A stretch of 64,000 bases of DNA, from contig PABB01000075.1 in the NCBI GenBank assembly GCA_002702655.1, positions 62,001 through 126,000 of the forward strand. Reading direction: 5' to 3'. Positions within the stretch are counted from its first letter, which is position 1, and the number at the start of each line of letters is the position of its first letter. Source of the stretch: Planctomycetaceae bacterium (GTDB lineage Bacteria > Planctomycetota > Planctomycetia > Pirellulales > Lacipirellulaceae). The notes below the pieces were generated by a model. It was not told the DNA's origin. It worked only from the letters and a program-made list of their open reading frames with translations, and did no database searches. Positions 26,431 to 35,234 of the stretch are shown here, piece by piece. A program made the position numbers and the translations under genes.

Positions 26431-27447
26431 ATGACCGAACGGATCCTGGCCTATCTGATGGACGACCTGAGCCCCGCTGAGCGGGCCGAGGTCGAAGTCC
26501 GCCTGACGGACGATCCGGCCTGGCAGGCAGAGTTCGAGCGCCTGCGGGATTGCCTCGCCGGGTGTGGCGGCGACTGTGACGACGTCCCTGCGGCGGCTAT
26601 CGAGGCCGCTCCTCCCTCCGATTTGGCCCGGCGCACTTGTTCGCAGGTCGAAAGCGGCGTCTACCAGCGCGTTGCTCTGGGCGGCGACACGAGCCAGATT
26701 TGTTGCGGCCGCAGTCGCTGGCAGTTCGCCGACCTCGCCGTAGCCGCCGGGGTGGTGCTCGCCCTGGGCTCGCTGATGCTGCCAGCGGTGGTCGAGAGCC
26801 GCGAAGCCGCTCGCCGCACCGCGTGCCAGCAAAACCTGGGTGAGCTCGGCCGAGCGTTCTTGGCGTTCGCCGATCGGCACGGCAAAGAGTTGCCTCCGTT
26901 GGCGCCCGGTCAGAACGCGGGCATGTACGCTGTCTATCTGGCGGACCAGACCGGGATGTCGCGCGAGCAGTTGTCGCAGTTGCTGGTCTGTCCGGCGTCG
27001 CGATTGGCAGACGATGTGGCCGCGGGCCGCGTCAGGGTGGTGATTCCCACCCGCGAACAACTCCACGCCGCCCAAGGGCCGGCGCTGTTGGCGCTACGGC
27101 AGTTCATGGGGGGTGACTACGCCTACCGCTTCGGATTTTTTGATCCTCAGGGTAAATTGCATCAGGTAGAGTTCATCGGCGACGATCAGTTGCCCGTCCT
27201 GGCCGACGCTCCGGAGATTACGCCCACTGGGTTTCGCAACATGCGACACGGCGCCTCCGGGGGGCATGTTCTGTATCAAAACATGACGGTCCGCTTCGTC
27301 GTCGGGTCGACCACGCCCGCGGGCGATGATCTGTTCACGAACCTGGCCGGTCAGCAGGCGGCGGGGCTCGACCGCGACGACGTGGTGCTGGGCCTCAGCG
27401 GCTTCGAGCCGTTGGGCACCAACTTCATCTTCTCGATGGACGAGTAG
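26431..27447 (+). CDS. Anti-sigma-factor-like membrane protein fused to DUF1559-like domain
   Basis: The 338-residue protein begins MTERILAYLMDDLSPAERAE, typical of planctomycete anti-sigma proteins, although no H-x3-C-x2-C zinc motif is visible. A membrane segment lies near residues 97-118 (FADLAVAAGVVLALGSLMLP). Directly after it comes PAVVESREAARRTACQQNLG, the juxtamembrane signature of DUF1559 pseudopilin-like proteins. The extracytoplasmic part ends in a degenerate H-X9-DG block, RHGASGGHVLYQN, in which the D-G pair reads Q-N. The layout suggests a cytoplasmic sigma-binding head joined to a periplasmic sensor derived from a pseudopilin. Its position behind the ECF sigma gene supports a partner role. 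Confidence 0.8.
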   Translation: MTERILAYLMDDLSPAERAEVEVRLTDDPAWQAEFERLRDCLAGCGGDCDDVPAAAIEAAPPSDLARRTCSQVESGVYQRVALGGDTSQICCGRSRWQFADLAVAAGVVLALGSLMLPAVVESREAARRTACQQNLGELGRAFLAFADRHGKELPPLAPGQNAGMYAVYLADQTGMSREQLSQLLVCPASRLADDVAAGRVRVVIPTREQLHAAQGPALLALRQFMGGDYAYRFGFFDPQGKLHQVEFIGDDQLPVLADAPEITPTGFRNMRHGASGGHVLYQNMTVRFVVGSTTPAGDDLFTNLAGQQAAGLDRDDVVLGLSGFEPLGTNFIFSMDE

Positions 27448-27779
27448 TTCGCTCCTGCGATGCGGCGGCATGCAGGTCGCTGGCCACTTGCCGCAACCTC
27501 TCCCCGGCACTGCCTTTGCATGCCCACGCCGGCCGCGTTCGCATGCGAGCAATGCGCGAAAGCACGGAATCGATGCGCAGGAATTCTTTCGCGATGGCTG
27601 GGCGTCCCCTCTAAAATACCACGATTCGCAACGTCGCAGCCGTGCGCGTTGCGAGTTGGCTCCACGATGCACATTGGGGCTCTGGGTGGATCGGCATCGT
27701 GGTTCGCGCTGAGGCTGCGCGACGAGAGAAAGAGAGGCGGCGCAATCAATCCAACCTAGGCAGACAGGGAGCACCATTG
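27448..27779. other. Intergenic region before the lamin-tail protein
   Basis: These 332 bases contain no supported gene or terminator. The last bases before the start hold a GGGAG ribosome binding site. Confidence 0.45.
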
Positions 27780-29456
27780 ATGAAAGCTAGTCGTATCCTT
27801 CTCACGCTCGCCCCGGCAGCGGTCGCGTTGCTGGTCGATTTGTCGCCCGCGCGGGCGCAATCGGTCGTGATCAACGAGTTGGTCAAAGAGCAGCGGACTG
27901 CGGGATCCGGTTCCTTCAATCCGGACGATCGCGAATTCATCGAGCTGTACAACCCCACCGGCAGCCCGATCGACATCAGCGGGTGGTCGATTCTGACGAC
28001 CGATCTGGTCGATGGGTCGACGATCATCCCCGACACGATTCCCGGGGGCACGACGATTCCCGCGGGCGGCTATTGGGTGATTGGCGCCGCCGGCGTACCC
28101 AATGTCAACTACACGCCGCCGGGAACGGCCGGCACCGAGCTGTACCCTGATCAGCAAGGCATTGGCTTCGAGCTGCGCGACGCCAGCAATACGCTGATCG
28201 ACGCGGTGGCGATCGAGGTTTTCCGTCCCGAGGTCCTCACGGGCACGTCGACCGATTTTCAGAACCAGGTCGGCAGCGGCTTCCAGGGGCAGTTGCTGTC
28301 GATGAACGCCAATGCGCCCAACTCGGTGGCGAGTTGGGGTCGCTACCGCGATGGCGTCGACACCAACCGCAACGGTTATGACTTCGGCGTCCTGCCGGTC
28401 TCGCCGGGGGCGTCCAACAATCTTGCCATCAACGGGGCGCACACCGTGCCCGACGTGAACGGCATGTCCGCTGGCTCCGTTTTGCCGGACGATTACTTCG
28501 CGTCGTTTGTCCTGCCGACCGTGTTTAATCCGGGCGTGGCCACGGCCAAGAATCCCACGGCAATTCCCGCCTCGCCGCAGGGCGGCAATGCGATCGTCGC
28601 TTGGGACGAGTCGGGCGGCGGCAACTCGAGCTACTCCAAGGAACTGGTCTCCAGTTTCAGCCTGTACGCTTACCTCGACACCGCGCCGATCGGCTACGCC
28701 GCCACGTCCGGCGTCGAGGAGTGGGAGACCACGCTGTACGGCATCGGCACGACTGACGCCTTCTTCGGCAATCCCGATCCCACCGGCGGCATTTATGTCG
28801 AAGGGGCCGTGCTGCAGAACGCCAGCTCGGGGATCGGCTGGATGTACCAGCGGTACGAGAATCCCGACGGACCGTCGAACTTTCAGAAGTTGGTGTTGGT
28901 CGACATGGGCGACGGCGGCAATGCCGCGGGCGACGCCGGCGAGTGGACCGTCATCCAAGACATCGATGTTTCGGGGATGTCGTCCGGCTGGTACGAGTTG
29001 GGTATCGACTACGACGAAACCACCGGCGACGTGACGGCCACGTTCGATGGCACGACCTACATGTTCACCACCGAGACCGACTTGGCGGCCACCTTCTTTG
29101 TCGGCTACCGCGAAGCGCTGACCGGCGCGACCGGTTTGACGTTCGCCGCCCCGCCGCGGTTTGATCTGCTGCCGGCGGCGGTCGCGGACGACGCCGACTT
29201 CAACGAAGATCTGATCGTCGACGGCACGGACTTCCTCATCTGGCAACAGGGCTCGGGCCTCACCGGTTCGGCGACCAACGGCGACGGCGACGCCAACGGC
29301 GACGGCAGCGTCAATGCCGCCGACTTGGCGATCTGGCAGAGCATGTACGGCACGACCTCCTCGGTCGCCGCCGTGCCGGAACCGGCGACGGTCGGCCTGG
29401 CGCTGCTGGGGGCCGTGGGCGTGCTGGGCGCCGCGACCCGCCGCCGCATGGCCTAG
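27780..29456 (+). CDS. Secreted lamin-tail-domain protein with dockerin-like repeats and PEP-CTERM tail
   Basis: The 558-residue protein starts at the ATG at 27780 (GGGAG upstream) with a signal peptide ending at ARAQ. A lamin-tail domain follows at about 27-150 (VVINELVKEQ, FIELYNPTGSPIDISGWSIL, IPAGGYWVIG). The middle, about 250-450, looks like a beta-sandwich. Two EF-hand-like dockerin repeats lie near 468-525 (DFNEDLIVDGTDFLIWQQ and DANGDGSVNAADLAIWQSMYG). The C terminus VPEPATVGLALLGAVGVLG plus TRRR is a PEP-CTERM sorting signal, which exosortase would cut to attach the protein to the cell surface. No exosortase gene is in the window. The role may be adhesion or matrix building. Confidence 0.9.
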   Translation: MKASRILLTLAPAAVALLVDLSPARAQSVVINELVKEQRTAGSGSFNPDDREFIELYNPTGSPIDISGWSILTTDLVDGSTIIPDTIPGGTTIPAGGYWVIGAAGVPNVNYTPPGTAGTELYPDQQGIGFELRDASNTLIDAVAIEVFRPEVLTGTSTDFQNQVGSGFQGQLLSMNANAPNSVASWGRYRDGVDTNRNGYDFGVLPVSPGASNNLAINGAHTVPDVNGMSAGSVLPDDYFASFVLPTVFNPGVATAKNPTAIPASPQGGNAIVAWDESGGGNSSYSKELVSSFSLYAYLDTAPIGYAATSGVEEWETTLYGIGTTDAFFGNPDPTGGIYVEGAVLQNASSGIGWMYQRYENPDGPSNFQKLVLVDMGDGGNAAGDAGEWTVIQDIDVSGMSSGWYELGIDYDETTGDVTATFDGTTYMFTTETDLAATFFVGYREALTGATGLTFAAPPRFDLLPAAVADDADFNEDLIVDGTDFLIWQQGSGLTGSATNGDGDANGDGSVNAADLAIWQSMYGTTSSVAAVPEPATVGLALLGAVGVLGAATRRRMA

Positions 29457-29561
29457 GGCCTACGAGCGTCCGCAAGCAACGGGGCAGGGGCGTCGGTCGA
29501 ACGTGGCCGGCGCCCTTTGTCGTGCGCGGTGGTTTGCCCAAGTGCGACCGCGGCGAGCCGG

Positions 29562-30038
29562 CTAGCAACACCCGGAGTCGCCGCAACAGTTGCCCCCCAG
29601 CACCGGCAGCCCCGGGGCCGGTTGGCCCAGGCCGCAGGCGTCTTCCGCCAGGCAGGCGGTCTGTTTCGGGGACAAGCGGAACGTGAGCACGCCGTCGGTC
29701 GCCGCGCAGCTGTCGACCGCGTCGATGCTGACAGACCGCTCCTGGTGCTCCACCTCCACCGGCGCGTCGTCGGGCAGATCGAGTTGCTCGACCAACCGCA
29801 TGATCCCGGCGAGCTTGTCGGTGGTGAGCCGATGGTCCGTGTCGTGAGCCACCAGCGTCTGCAGCACGCACGCCACAGTCGTGCGCGGCTGCCCGCCGCA
29901 GTCGACAAATCGCTTCTCGACGCGACCGACCTCCGTCACATGAAAGTGATCGGCGATCGCCGCGCGGTCGTTGATGACAAAGCGCAGCCCGTGGGCGGGG
30001 TGAGCGGCGAGAGCGTCGCGGAATTGGGTGAGGTTCAT
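29562..30038 (-). CDS. DUF6428 family protein
   Basis: The 158-residue cytoplasmic protein starts at the ATG at 30038 (MNLTQFRDALAAHPAHGLRF). It has the hallmark sequence ADHFHVTEVGRVEKRFVDCG and then HRLTTDKLAGIMRLVEQL of DUF6428. In other bacteria this family is often found beside arsenic-resistance genes. The end of this protein, GGNCCGDSGCC, carries two pairs of cysteines suited to metal or metalloid binding, and FVDCGG adds another. No ars genes are adjacent here. I infer a metal-related role only from family context and the cysteine tail. A GTG start further upstream would add an unlikely basic extension. Confidence 0.85.
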   Translation of the reverse strand: MNLTQFRDALAAHPAHGLRFVINDRAAIADHFHVTEVGRVEKRFVDCGGQPRTTVACVLQTLVAHDTDHRLTTDKLAGIMRLVEQLDLPDDAPVEVEHQERSVSIDAVDSCAATDGVLTFRLSPKQTACLAEDACGLGQPAPGLPVLGGNCCGDSGCC

Positions 30039-30068
30039 GGCGGAATTGTAGCAGTATGAAATTGGGTA

Positions 30069-30098
30069 GCCCAGGTTGCCGCGGGAGGCTACCTGGGC
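30069..30098. repeat. Inverted repeat GCCCAGGT
   Basis: GCCCAGGT (30069-30076) pairs with ACCTGGGC (30091-30098), directly upstream of the DUF6428 gene. It resembles the short intergenic palindromes found in other planctomycetes. Confidence 0.5.
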
Positions 30099-30250
30099 CG
30101 CGCAGCGGCAAGAGGCCTGGAGCTGATGGTCGAGACGTTGTTGGACTGCGATGTCTTGGACCGTCGCCATGGATTGCGGGGATCAAGACCGAGTGACTGC
30201 CGATACTGACGCTCTCAACCTCGCATCATTCGACGTGCGTGCGATGTTGG

Positions 30251-30796
30251 TCACTTTGTCGCATCGCCAATAGATCTGCCATTGCGATCGACAATTGTTA
30301 TTCTGAGTTTGCGATATCGGGCCCACGGATCACAGGATTGGAGGTCCTCAGACAAATCAAAATCGTCGGGCATGCTTGATCTGTATTTGTTGAGGCGGTC
30401 GTTCTCCTCGCCGGTGACAATAGCGCCGATCGCGAGACGCACGAAGACTTCGCGAACTTCTTCCAATGTCAATTGGTGCGACATTTTAGTGAGATACTGG
30501 ACAATGACTTTTCGCGGAACCACGTGCTCGTGGATGAGTCCGTGCTCCTGCTTAATCCGTTTGAAATTGGGGCCCGGAGTCACCCCTTTGAGTAGGCGAT
30601 GCGCCTTGCGACTGCGATAGGCGCATTTGAGGATTTTTCCATGGCGCACTGTCCATTGCCAGCATAGATGGTTGAGTACGGCTTTAATCGTGCGTGGATG
30701 CAGTTCGGATCTGATCGCGAAGTAAGCATCTTTGAAGAAATCATCTTCGCTTCGCGGTGGGAGACGAGTTGCCTTCTTGCTGGTCATGCTTTCCAT
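30251..30796 (-). CDS. Hypothetical protein with lower-GC codon use
   Basis: The 181-residue product (ATG at 30796, or 30787) has no signal peptide and no domain I can name. Visible features are a basic middle part (KILKCAYRSRKAHRLLKGV), the segment QEHGLIHEHVVPRKVIVQYL, whose H-x-H-V-V-P recalls the first half of HNH-type nucleases without the remaining ligands, and an acidic stretch MPDDFDLSEDLQS near the end. Codon use is visibly less GC-biased than in the flanking genes, which fits recent acquisition. It lies next to the displaced ABC-gene fragment in the accessory segment. Confidence 0.6.
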   Translation of the reverse strand: MESMTSKKATRLPPRSEDDFFKDAYFAIRSELHPRTIKAVLNHLCWQWTVRHGKILKCAYRSRKAHRLLKGVTPGPNFKRIKQEHGLIHEHVVPRKVIVQYLTKMSHQLTLEEVREVFVRLAIGAIVTGEENDRLNKYRSSMPDDFDLSEDLQSCDPWARYRKLRITIVDRNGRSIGDATK

Positions 30797-30897
30797 GCTG
30801 CAATCAAGAAAGGAATACGGACAGGCACCGACTGAATTCGAGTTGCCTCTTGTGGCTGCGCCACCCCGGAAGCCTGGACGGCAACCGGGGCTACTCG

Positions 30898-31003
30898 ATT
30901 ACTTCTCCGCCCGCAGCTCTTCCCGCTGCTTCACCAGCGCCTTGATGTGCTCCAAATCGTCATTCGGCGTCGCGCTGATCAGCTTGCGGGTGTACTCCTC
31001 GGC
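30898..31003 (-). pseudogene. Displaced copy of the 3' end of the oligopeptide ABC ATPase gene
   Basis: This stretch encodes [20 protein letters not shown] and a further 13 residues to a stop, matching the last 33 residues of the ATPase gene that ends at 32879. At the DNA level 30901-31000 and 32881-32980 agree at 93 of 100 positions, with 68 bases (30933-31000) identical. No start or upstream part of the gene is present. The copy is separated from the intact gene by exactly 1980 bases. Confidence 0.9.
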
Positions 31004-31100
31004 GGGTGGCACTGGCGGTCGAGTCTGGTGTGCCACTGGCTCTGCCAGTGAAATGTGTTGCAGGCCGTGTTCGACATTGCACTGGCGTAGCCAGTGGCAC
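31001..31100. repeat. Dispersed ~100-bp repeat, copy 1
   Basis: It starts GGCGGGTGGCACTGG and ends GCCAGTGGCAC, with internal inverted repeats of the type GTGCCACTGGC/GCCAGTGGCAC. A second copy in the same orientation is at 32102-32204. It begins exactly where the displaced ABC fragment ends. Confidence 0.85.
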
Positions 31101-31179
31101 GCGGCGTAGTCAGCGGCGCCCGGCGCTCTCACGACACTAACTCGCAAATCTGACATTGCACATGCTCCACTTATCCAGC

Positions 31180-32061
31180 CTACCTCTTGCGGCGACCTCG
31201 CTCGTATTGGCCGTGAATGTCTTCTCCGGAATTTGGGCCGGTTACCTGAAATGACATCGCGTCCGCCCCGTCGACACGCCGCACAATGGTCTCGCCGGTT
31301 ACTGATCCGCCCTCGCTTCCAACATAGAACACCGAACTTGAGTCTTTGCCGTAGAGTGTATTGAGGATCTTGAACGCGCCGTATTCCGCACCGTCGATCC
31401 GTAAGCTTCCGTTGTAGTAGTACTGTCCATCCCGAGCCCAACCCCACATCTGCGTTGGCGCAGCTGTGCTATCGCTTGGTACGAGTCTTCCGGATTCAGG
31501 TGTTAAGGGGGGCGACGTGCCTCCTGGTTTAACGACCTCCAGCGCCTTGGGATTTGCGTTCAGAAGCACACGATTCCCTGCATAGGCCTGTTTGGCATCC
31601 ACTGCGTAAGGCGGGTCAAGGAGTCTAAAGCTCTTTGCATCCGATCCCTTCAACGGCAAACCGCAATAGAAAACGCGATCCTTATCCTTAGCGTACTTAC
31701 CATCAGCTGAAATCACAGTGAATGTTGCAGCGTCGCACGATTCGAGCTGGTATACGAATGCTGAAAACGCGATGAAGACCTTTTCGCTGTCTTTGCCATA
31801 CTCAAGGTGTTCGTAGAACGGCGCCTTCCCTTCGCCGGGCCCGTTGACCGAACGAAACGTGCTACTATCGGCATCGACGTACCGGGTGATCGTTGGAGCG
31901 GCCACGCCTGGGCCAACTGGTCCAAGATACACAGCGGAGCCATCGACGACCTGGAAACCTGGCCGGGGGCCTTGAGATCCATCGGATGAGAAACTGCAAC
32001 CACTCAACAAAGCTACAGCGATCGACGTCCCGAATCCGCTGAATCGCCTCATTTCGCGCAT
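31180..32061 (-). CDS. DKNYY-family lipoprotein
   Basis: The 293-residue product (ATG at 32061 or 32052) begins with a lipoprotein signal ending in ALLSGC. The rest is made of DKNYY-type repeats, short units in which a residue name such as FRLLDPPYAVDAKQAYAGNR alternates with a K-D-x-x-x-V-F/Y-Y motif: GKYAKDKDRVFYCGLPL, YGKDSSSVFYVGSEG and the less clear YGKDSEKVFIAF. DKNYY proteins (PF13644) are exported and of unknown function. The gene is bracketed by the two copies of the 100-bp repeat. Codon use is less GC-biased than in neighbours, which suggests transfer. Confidence 0.8.
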   Translation of the reverse strand: MREMRRFSGFGTSIAVALLSGCSFSSDGSQGPRPGFQVVDGSAVYLGPVGPGVAAPTITRYVDADSSTFRSVNGPGEGKAPFYEHLEYGKDSEKVFIAFSAFVYQLESCDAATFTVISADGKYAKDKDRVFYCGLPLKGSDAKSFRLLDPPYAVDAKQAYAGNRVLLNANPKALEVVKPGGTSPPLTPESGRLVPSDSTAAPTQMWGWARDGQYYYNGSLRIDGAEYGAFKILNTLYGKDSSSVFYVGSEGGSVTGETIVRRVDGADAMSFQVTGPNSGEDIHGQYERGRRKR

Positions 32062-32101
32062 TAGTATTTCTCCATTAAGCGCGGCAAAGCAGTGTGGATT
32101 C

Positions 32102-32204
32102 GGCGGGTGGCACTGTCAGCCGAGTCTGGTGTGCCACTGGCTCAGCAAGTAAAAGGTGTTGAAGGTCCGTGTTCAACTTCGCACTGGCGGCACGCCAGTG
32201 GCAC
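32102..32204. repeat. Dispersed ~100-bp repeat, copy 2
   Basis: Same sequence as 31001-31100 with about 15 differences and small indels, in direct orientation. It sits just upstream of the DKNYY lipoprotein gene. Confidence 0.85.
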
Positions 32205-32242
32205 CCTTCACTGAGCGGGACTACTGCTCGGCGTGCTGCGCG

Positions 32243-32761
32243 TCATGCAAATCTCTTCGATTTACCTCGTCGACTCGGCGTGAGGTCGTTGCAGCCCAAG
32301 AGTTCAAAAAGCTTGTCCTTTGCATCACCAGTCATGCACCTGGTAGTGAAGAGCACTGTCTTTTCACCTGATCTTTGCGGGAATCGGAACTCAATTACGT
32401 ACTCACCTTGTTTGCTTCCAAGTGAAACGATGGGAGTGCTCATGTTCCGCAAGGTTCCAGAAGCGACAAAAGTGCGTTGCCCGAGAATTGTCACGTGCCC
32501 ATGCTCCGAGATCTGCAGTTCGCGTCCCCAGAACGAGCGTGCGAGCGTTGAAAGTACGCCGAATGTTGTTGCGAGAATCAAGAATAACAGTACGGTCGAA
32601 GGCGACATTTCCCGTTTATTTTGTCCTAGGGCAAGAAGAACGGCGAAGGTCAATGTCCAACCGAGCGTGCTCGAAATGGCCGGCCGAAGTAACGTGACCC
32701 ACAACCCTTCGGTGCTAATGCGCAGTGAGAGTGATTCAGAGAACTTGTGGATCCTATCCAT
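32243..32761 (-). CDS. Predicted membrane protein, unknown
   Basis: The 172-residue product starts at the ATG at 32761 (MDRIHKFSESLSLRISTEGL). It has two membrane helices, around 25-46 (LLRPAISSTLGWTLTFAVLL) and 55-75 (STVLLFLILATTFGVLSTLA), then a C-terminal cytoplasmic domain of about 90 residues with beta-rich sequence (LQISEHGHVTILGQRTFV, EYVIEFRFPQRSGEKTVL). No known family. It is part of the accessory segment and has low GC for this window. Confidence 0.6.
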   Translation of the reverse strand: MDRIHKFSESLSLRISTEGLWVTLLRPAISSTLGWTLTFAVLLALGQNKREMSPSTVLLFLILATTFGVLSTLARSFWGRELQISEHGHVTILGQRTFVASGTLRNMSTPIVSLGSKQGEYVIEFRFPQRSGEKTVLFTTRCMTGDAKDKLFELLGCNDLTPSRRGKSKRFA

Positions 32762-32878
32762 GACGGCGAGCGGCACAGTTTTTGGGCATTCTGAGCACGA
32801 ATGGCTTTATTGGTGCAAGAAGCATGTGAGCGTTGTGTGACTCGACACTTTGAACATCCACGGAACATGCGTCACTAA

Positions 32879-34732
32879 TCACTTCTCCGCTCGCACTACT
32901 TCCCGCTGCGCGACCAGCGCCTTGATGTGCTCCAAATCGTCATTCGGCGTCGCGCTGATCAGCTTGCGGGTGTACTCCTCGCGGGGCGATTCGTAGATCG
33001 ATTCGCTGGGGCCGAACTCGACGATTTTGCCGGCGTTCATCACGGCCATCATGTCGGCCATGAACTTCACCACGCTCAGGTCGTGGCTGATGAAGATGTA
33101 GGTGAGGTTGCGGTTTTCCTGCAGCCGTTTCAGCAGGTTCAGCACCTGGGCCTGCACCGACACGTCGAGCGCGGAGACCGACTCGTCGCAGACGATGAAT
33201 TCCGGCTCGACGGCCAGGGCGCGGGCGATGCAGATGCGTTGCCGCTGGCCGCCGGAAAACTCGTGCGGGTAGCGGCGCAGGTAGTCGGGGCTCAGGCCGA
33301 CCTCTTCCATCAGCGCGGCGGCCATGTCGCGGCGTTGTTTCTTGCTGTCGCCCAGCCCCAGGATCACCATCGGCTCGGTCACGGCCGATTCGACCGTCAT
33401 CCGCGGGTTCAGCGAGCCGTAGGGATCCTGGAAGATGATCTGCATGCGGGCCCGCATCTCGCGCAGCTCGCGGCGGCCGAGCGCCGCCACGTCGACGCCG
33501 CCAAAGCGGACTGCTCCGCCGGTGGGTTCGATCAGCCGCAGGATGGCCCGGCCCGTGGTCGTTTTGCCGCAGCCGCTCTCGCCGACCAGCCCCAGCGTTT
33601 GCCCCGGGTAGACGCGGAAGCTGACCCCGTCGACCGCTTTCACATATTTGGCGATCCGCGAGAACACGCCCTTGCGCACCGGGAAATAGACCTGTAGATC
33701 CTCGACTTCCAACAGCGGCGCCGTGCCCTCGTCGACGGCCGTGGTATCGGGCGCGTGATGGGCGTCCTCCCACGGGTGGCCGATGGCGGCCAGCTCGCTG
33801 CGGGGGTGCAACAGCCGGCCGCGGCCGTGCGTTTTGAGCTGTTCGAGCCGCTCGGGCGTGAGCTGCTTTTCGGTGATCACCGGTTTGCCGTCGACGGTCT
33901 TCACGTCCATGAAGTCCGACACCGTCGGCAGCAGCTTGTACGGCGTGTCGAGCCGCGGACGGCAGGCGAGCAGCCCCTTGGTATACGGGTGCTTGGGGTT
34001 GGAGTAGATCTCCAGCACGGGGCCGTACTCGACCTCCTCGCCGCGGAACATGACCAGCACGTCATCGGCGATCTCGGCGATGACGCCCAGGTCGTGCGTG
34101 ATGAACAGGATGGCCATGCCGCGCTGATCGCGCAACTTGCGGAGCATGTCAAGAATCTGCTTCTGAATCGTCACGTCGAGCGCGGTGGTCGGCTCGTCGG
34201 CGATCAGCAGCTTGGGATTGCAGGACAGGGCCATGGCGATCATGACCCGCTGCTTCTGCCCGCCGGACATCTGGTGCGGGTAGGCGTCGACCCGCTCCTC
34301 GGGGTCGGGAATGCCGACTTCCCGGAACAGGTCGATCGTCTTCTGGCGAGCTTCCTCTTTGGTGGCCTTCTGGTGCAGGATGATTGCCTCGGCCACCTGG
34401 CTGCCGACCGTGAACACGGGGTTCAGCGAGGTCATCGGCTCCTGGAAGATCATGCTGACGTCCTTGCCGCGGATGTCGCGCATGGCGGGCTCGGGCAGCC
34501 CGACCAGGTCCTTGCCCAGCAGGGCGATCTGGCCCTGCTCGATCTTGGCCGAGGAGGCCAGCAGCTTCATGATCGACAGCGAGGTGACGCTCTTGCCCGA
34601 GCCGCTCTCGCCAACGATGCCGAGGGTGCGACCGGACTCGACGCGAAAATCGACCCCGTCCACCGCGCGGACGACGCCCTCGTCGGTGCGGAAGTAAGTG
34701 TGCAGGTTGGTGACTTCAATAACGGCGGTCAT
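32879..34732 (-). CDS. Oligopeptide ABC transporter, fused double ATPase (OppD-OppF type)
   Basis: The 617-residue cytoplasmic protein joins two ATPase domains in one chain. The first has Walker [18 protein letters not shown] near residue 38, signature [15 protein letters not shown] and Walker [13 protein letters not shown]. The second starts near 340 with Walker [19 protein letters not shown], signature [16 protein letters not shown] and Walker [13 protein letters not shown]. Peptide-transporter C-terminal segments ([18 protein letters not shown] in the first half) are present. It powers uptake through the two permeases encoded upstream. The order on the minus strand is binding protein, permease, permease, GxxExxY gene, ATPase. 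The last 33 codons are duplicated at 30898-31003. Confidence 0.95.
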   Translation of the reverse strand: MTAVIEVTNLHTYFRTDEGVVRAVDGVDFRVESGRTLGIVGESGSGKSVTSLSIMKLLASSAKIEQGQIALLGKDLVGLPEPAMRDIRGKDVSMIFQEPMTSLNPVFTVGSQVAEAIILHQKATKEEARQKTIDLFREVGIPDPEERVDAYPHQMSGGQKQRVMIAMALSCNPKLLIADEPTTALDVTIQKQILDMLRKLRDQRGMAILFITHDLGVIAEIADDVLVMFRGEEVEYGPVLEIYSNPKHPYTKGLLACRPRLDTPYKLLPTVSDFMDVKTVDGKPVITEKQLTPERLEQLKTHGRGRLLHPRSELAAIGHPWEDAHHAPDTTAVDEGTAPLLEVEDLQVYFPVRKGVFSRIAKYVKAVDGVSFRVYPGQTLGLVGESGCGKTTTGRAILRLIEPTGGAVRFGGVDVAALGRRELREMRARMQIIFQDPYGSLNPRMTVESAVTEPMVILGLGDSKKQRRDMAAALMEEVGLSPDYLRRYPHEFSGGQRQRICIARALAVEPEFIVCDESVSALDVSVQAQVLNLLKRLQENRNLTYIFISHDLSVVKFMADMMAVMNAGKIVEFGPSESIYESPREEYTRKLISATPNDDLEHIKALVAQREVVRAEK

Positions 34733-34750
34733 GGGGCGTTCCAGGGAATA

Positions 34751-34784
34751 GCCACAAAAGGCACAGAATCCACAAAAAGGTGAC
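34751..34784. repeat. Left arm of inverted repeat flanking the GxxExxY gene
   Basis: GCCACAAAAGGCACAGAATC and 14 further bases are inverted, with about 80 percent identity, at 35235-35267. The sequence is related to the termini of the element at 22098-22251. Confidence 0.7.
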
Positions 34785-34829
34785 AGGGGGCGCCGAGTAA
34801 TTGTGCAACTGGCGGATTGTAGACACGAT

Positions 34830-35213
34830 TCAATCGAGGATCAGTTTCTTGATGCCGATCTTGGGGGAGCCGAAGTTGATGAGCATGGCGTGTCGCATTC
34901 TTGCCGAGCGGAGGTAGCCAAGAGCTTGGGCGACGTGTTCGTCAGCGATCGCGCGAGCGGCCTTCAGTTCGACAAGGAGCTTGTTATCCACGAACAGGTC
35001 GACGAAATATTCGCCCAGGACGGTTCCGTCTTCGTCATACACCTTCAGCGGATGCTGCTGGTTGACTTCCAGGCCGAGTTTCCGCAAACGATGAGCCAAC
35101 GCGTTTTCGTAAACCTTCTCCAAGTGGCCGTGTCGCAGGTAGGTATGAATCTCAAACGCCGTCTGACGGACGAGGTCGCAAAGCGCCAGGATGTTCGCGT
35201 CGTCGTCGGCCAT
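34830..35213 (-). CDS. GxxExxY family protein
   Basis: The 127-residue protein has the defining motif in GHLEKVYENALAHRL and the PD-(D/E)xK-like core GEYFVDLFVDNKLLVELKAA, followed by HVAQALGYLRSARMRHAMLINFG. The family is thought to be nuclease-like, but no function is established. I start it at the ATG at 35213. It lies between the permease and ATPase genes of a peptide transporter and is flanked by inverted repeats (34751-34784 and 35235-35267), so it probably arrived as a cassette. GxxExxY genes are frequent and scattered in environmental bacteria. Confidence 0.92.
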   Translation of the reverse strand: MADDDANILALCDLVRQTAFEIHTYLRHGHLEKVYENALAHRLRKLGLEVNQQHPLKVYDEDGTVLGEYFVDLFVDNKLLVELKAARAIADEHVAQALGYLRSARMRHAMLINFGSPKIGIKKLILD

Positions 35214-35234
35214 CACCCAGTGCGCCCTGTGTTC

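Noticed and set aside
30251-30796. HNH endonuclease call for the hypothetical protein
   Set aside because: Only an H-x-H-V-V-P stretch is present; the asparagine and second histidine of the HNH motif are not seen.
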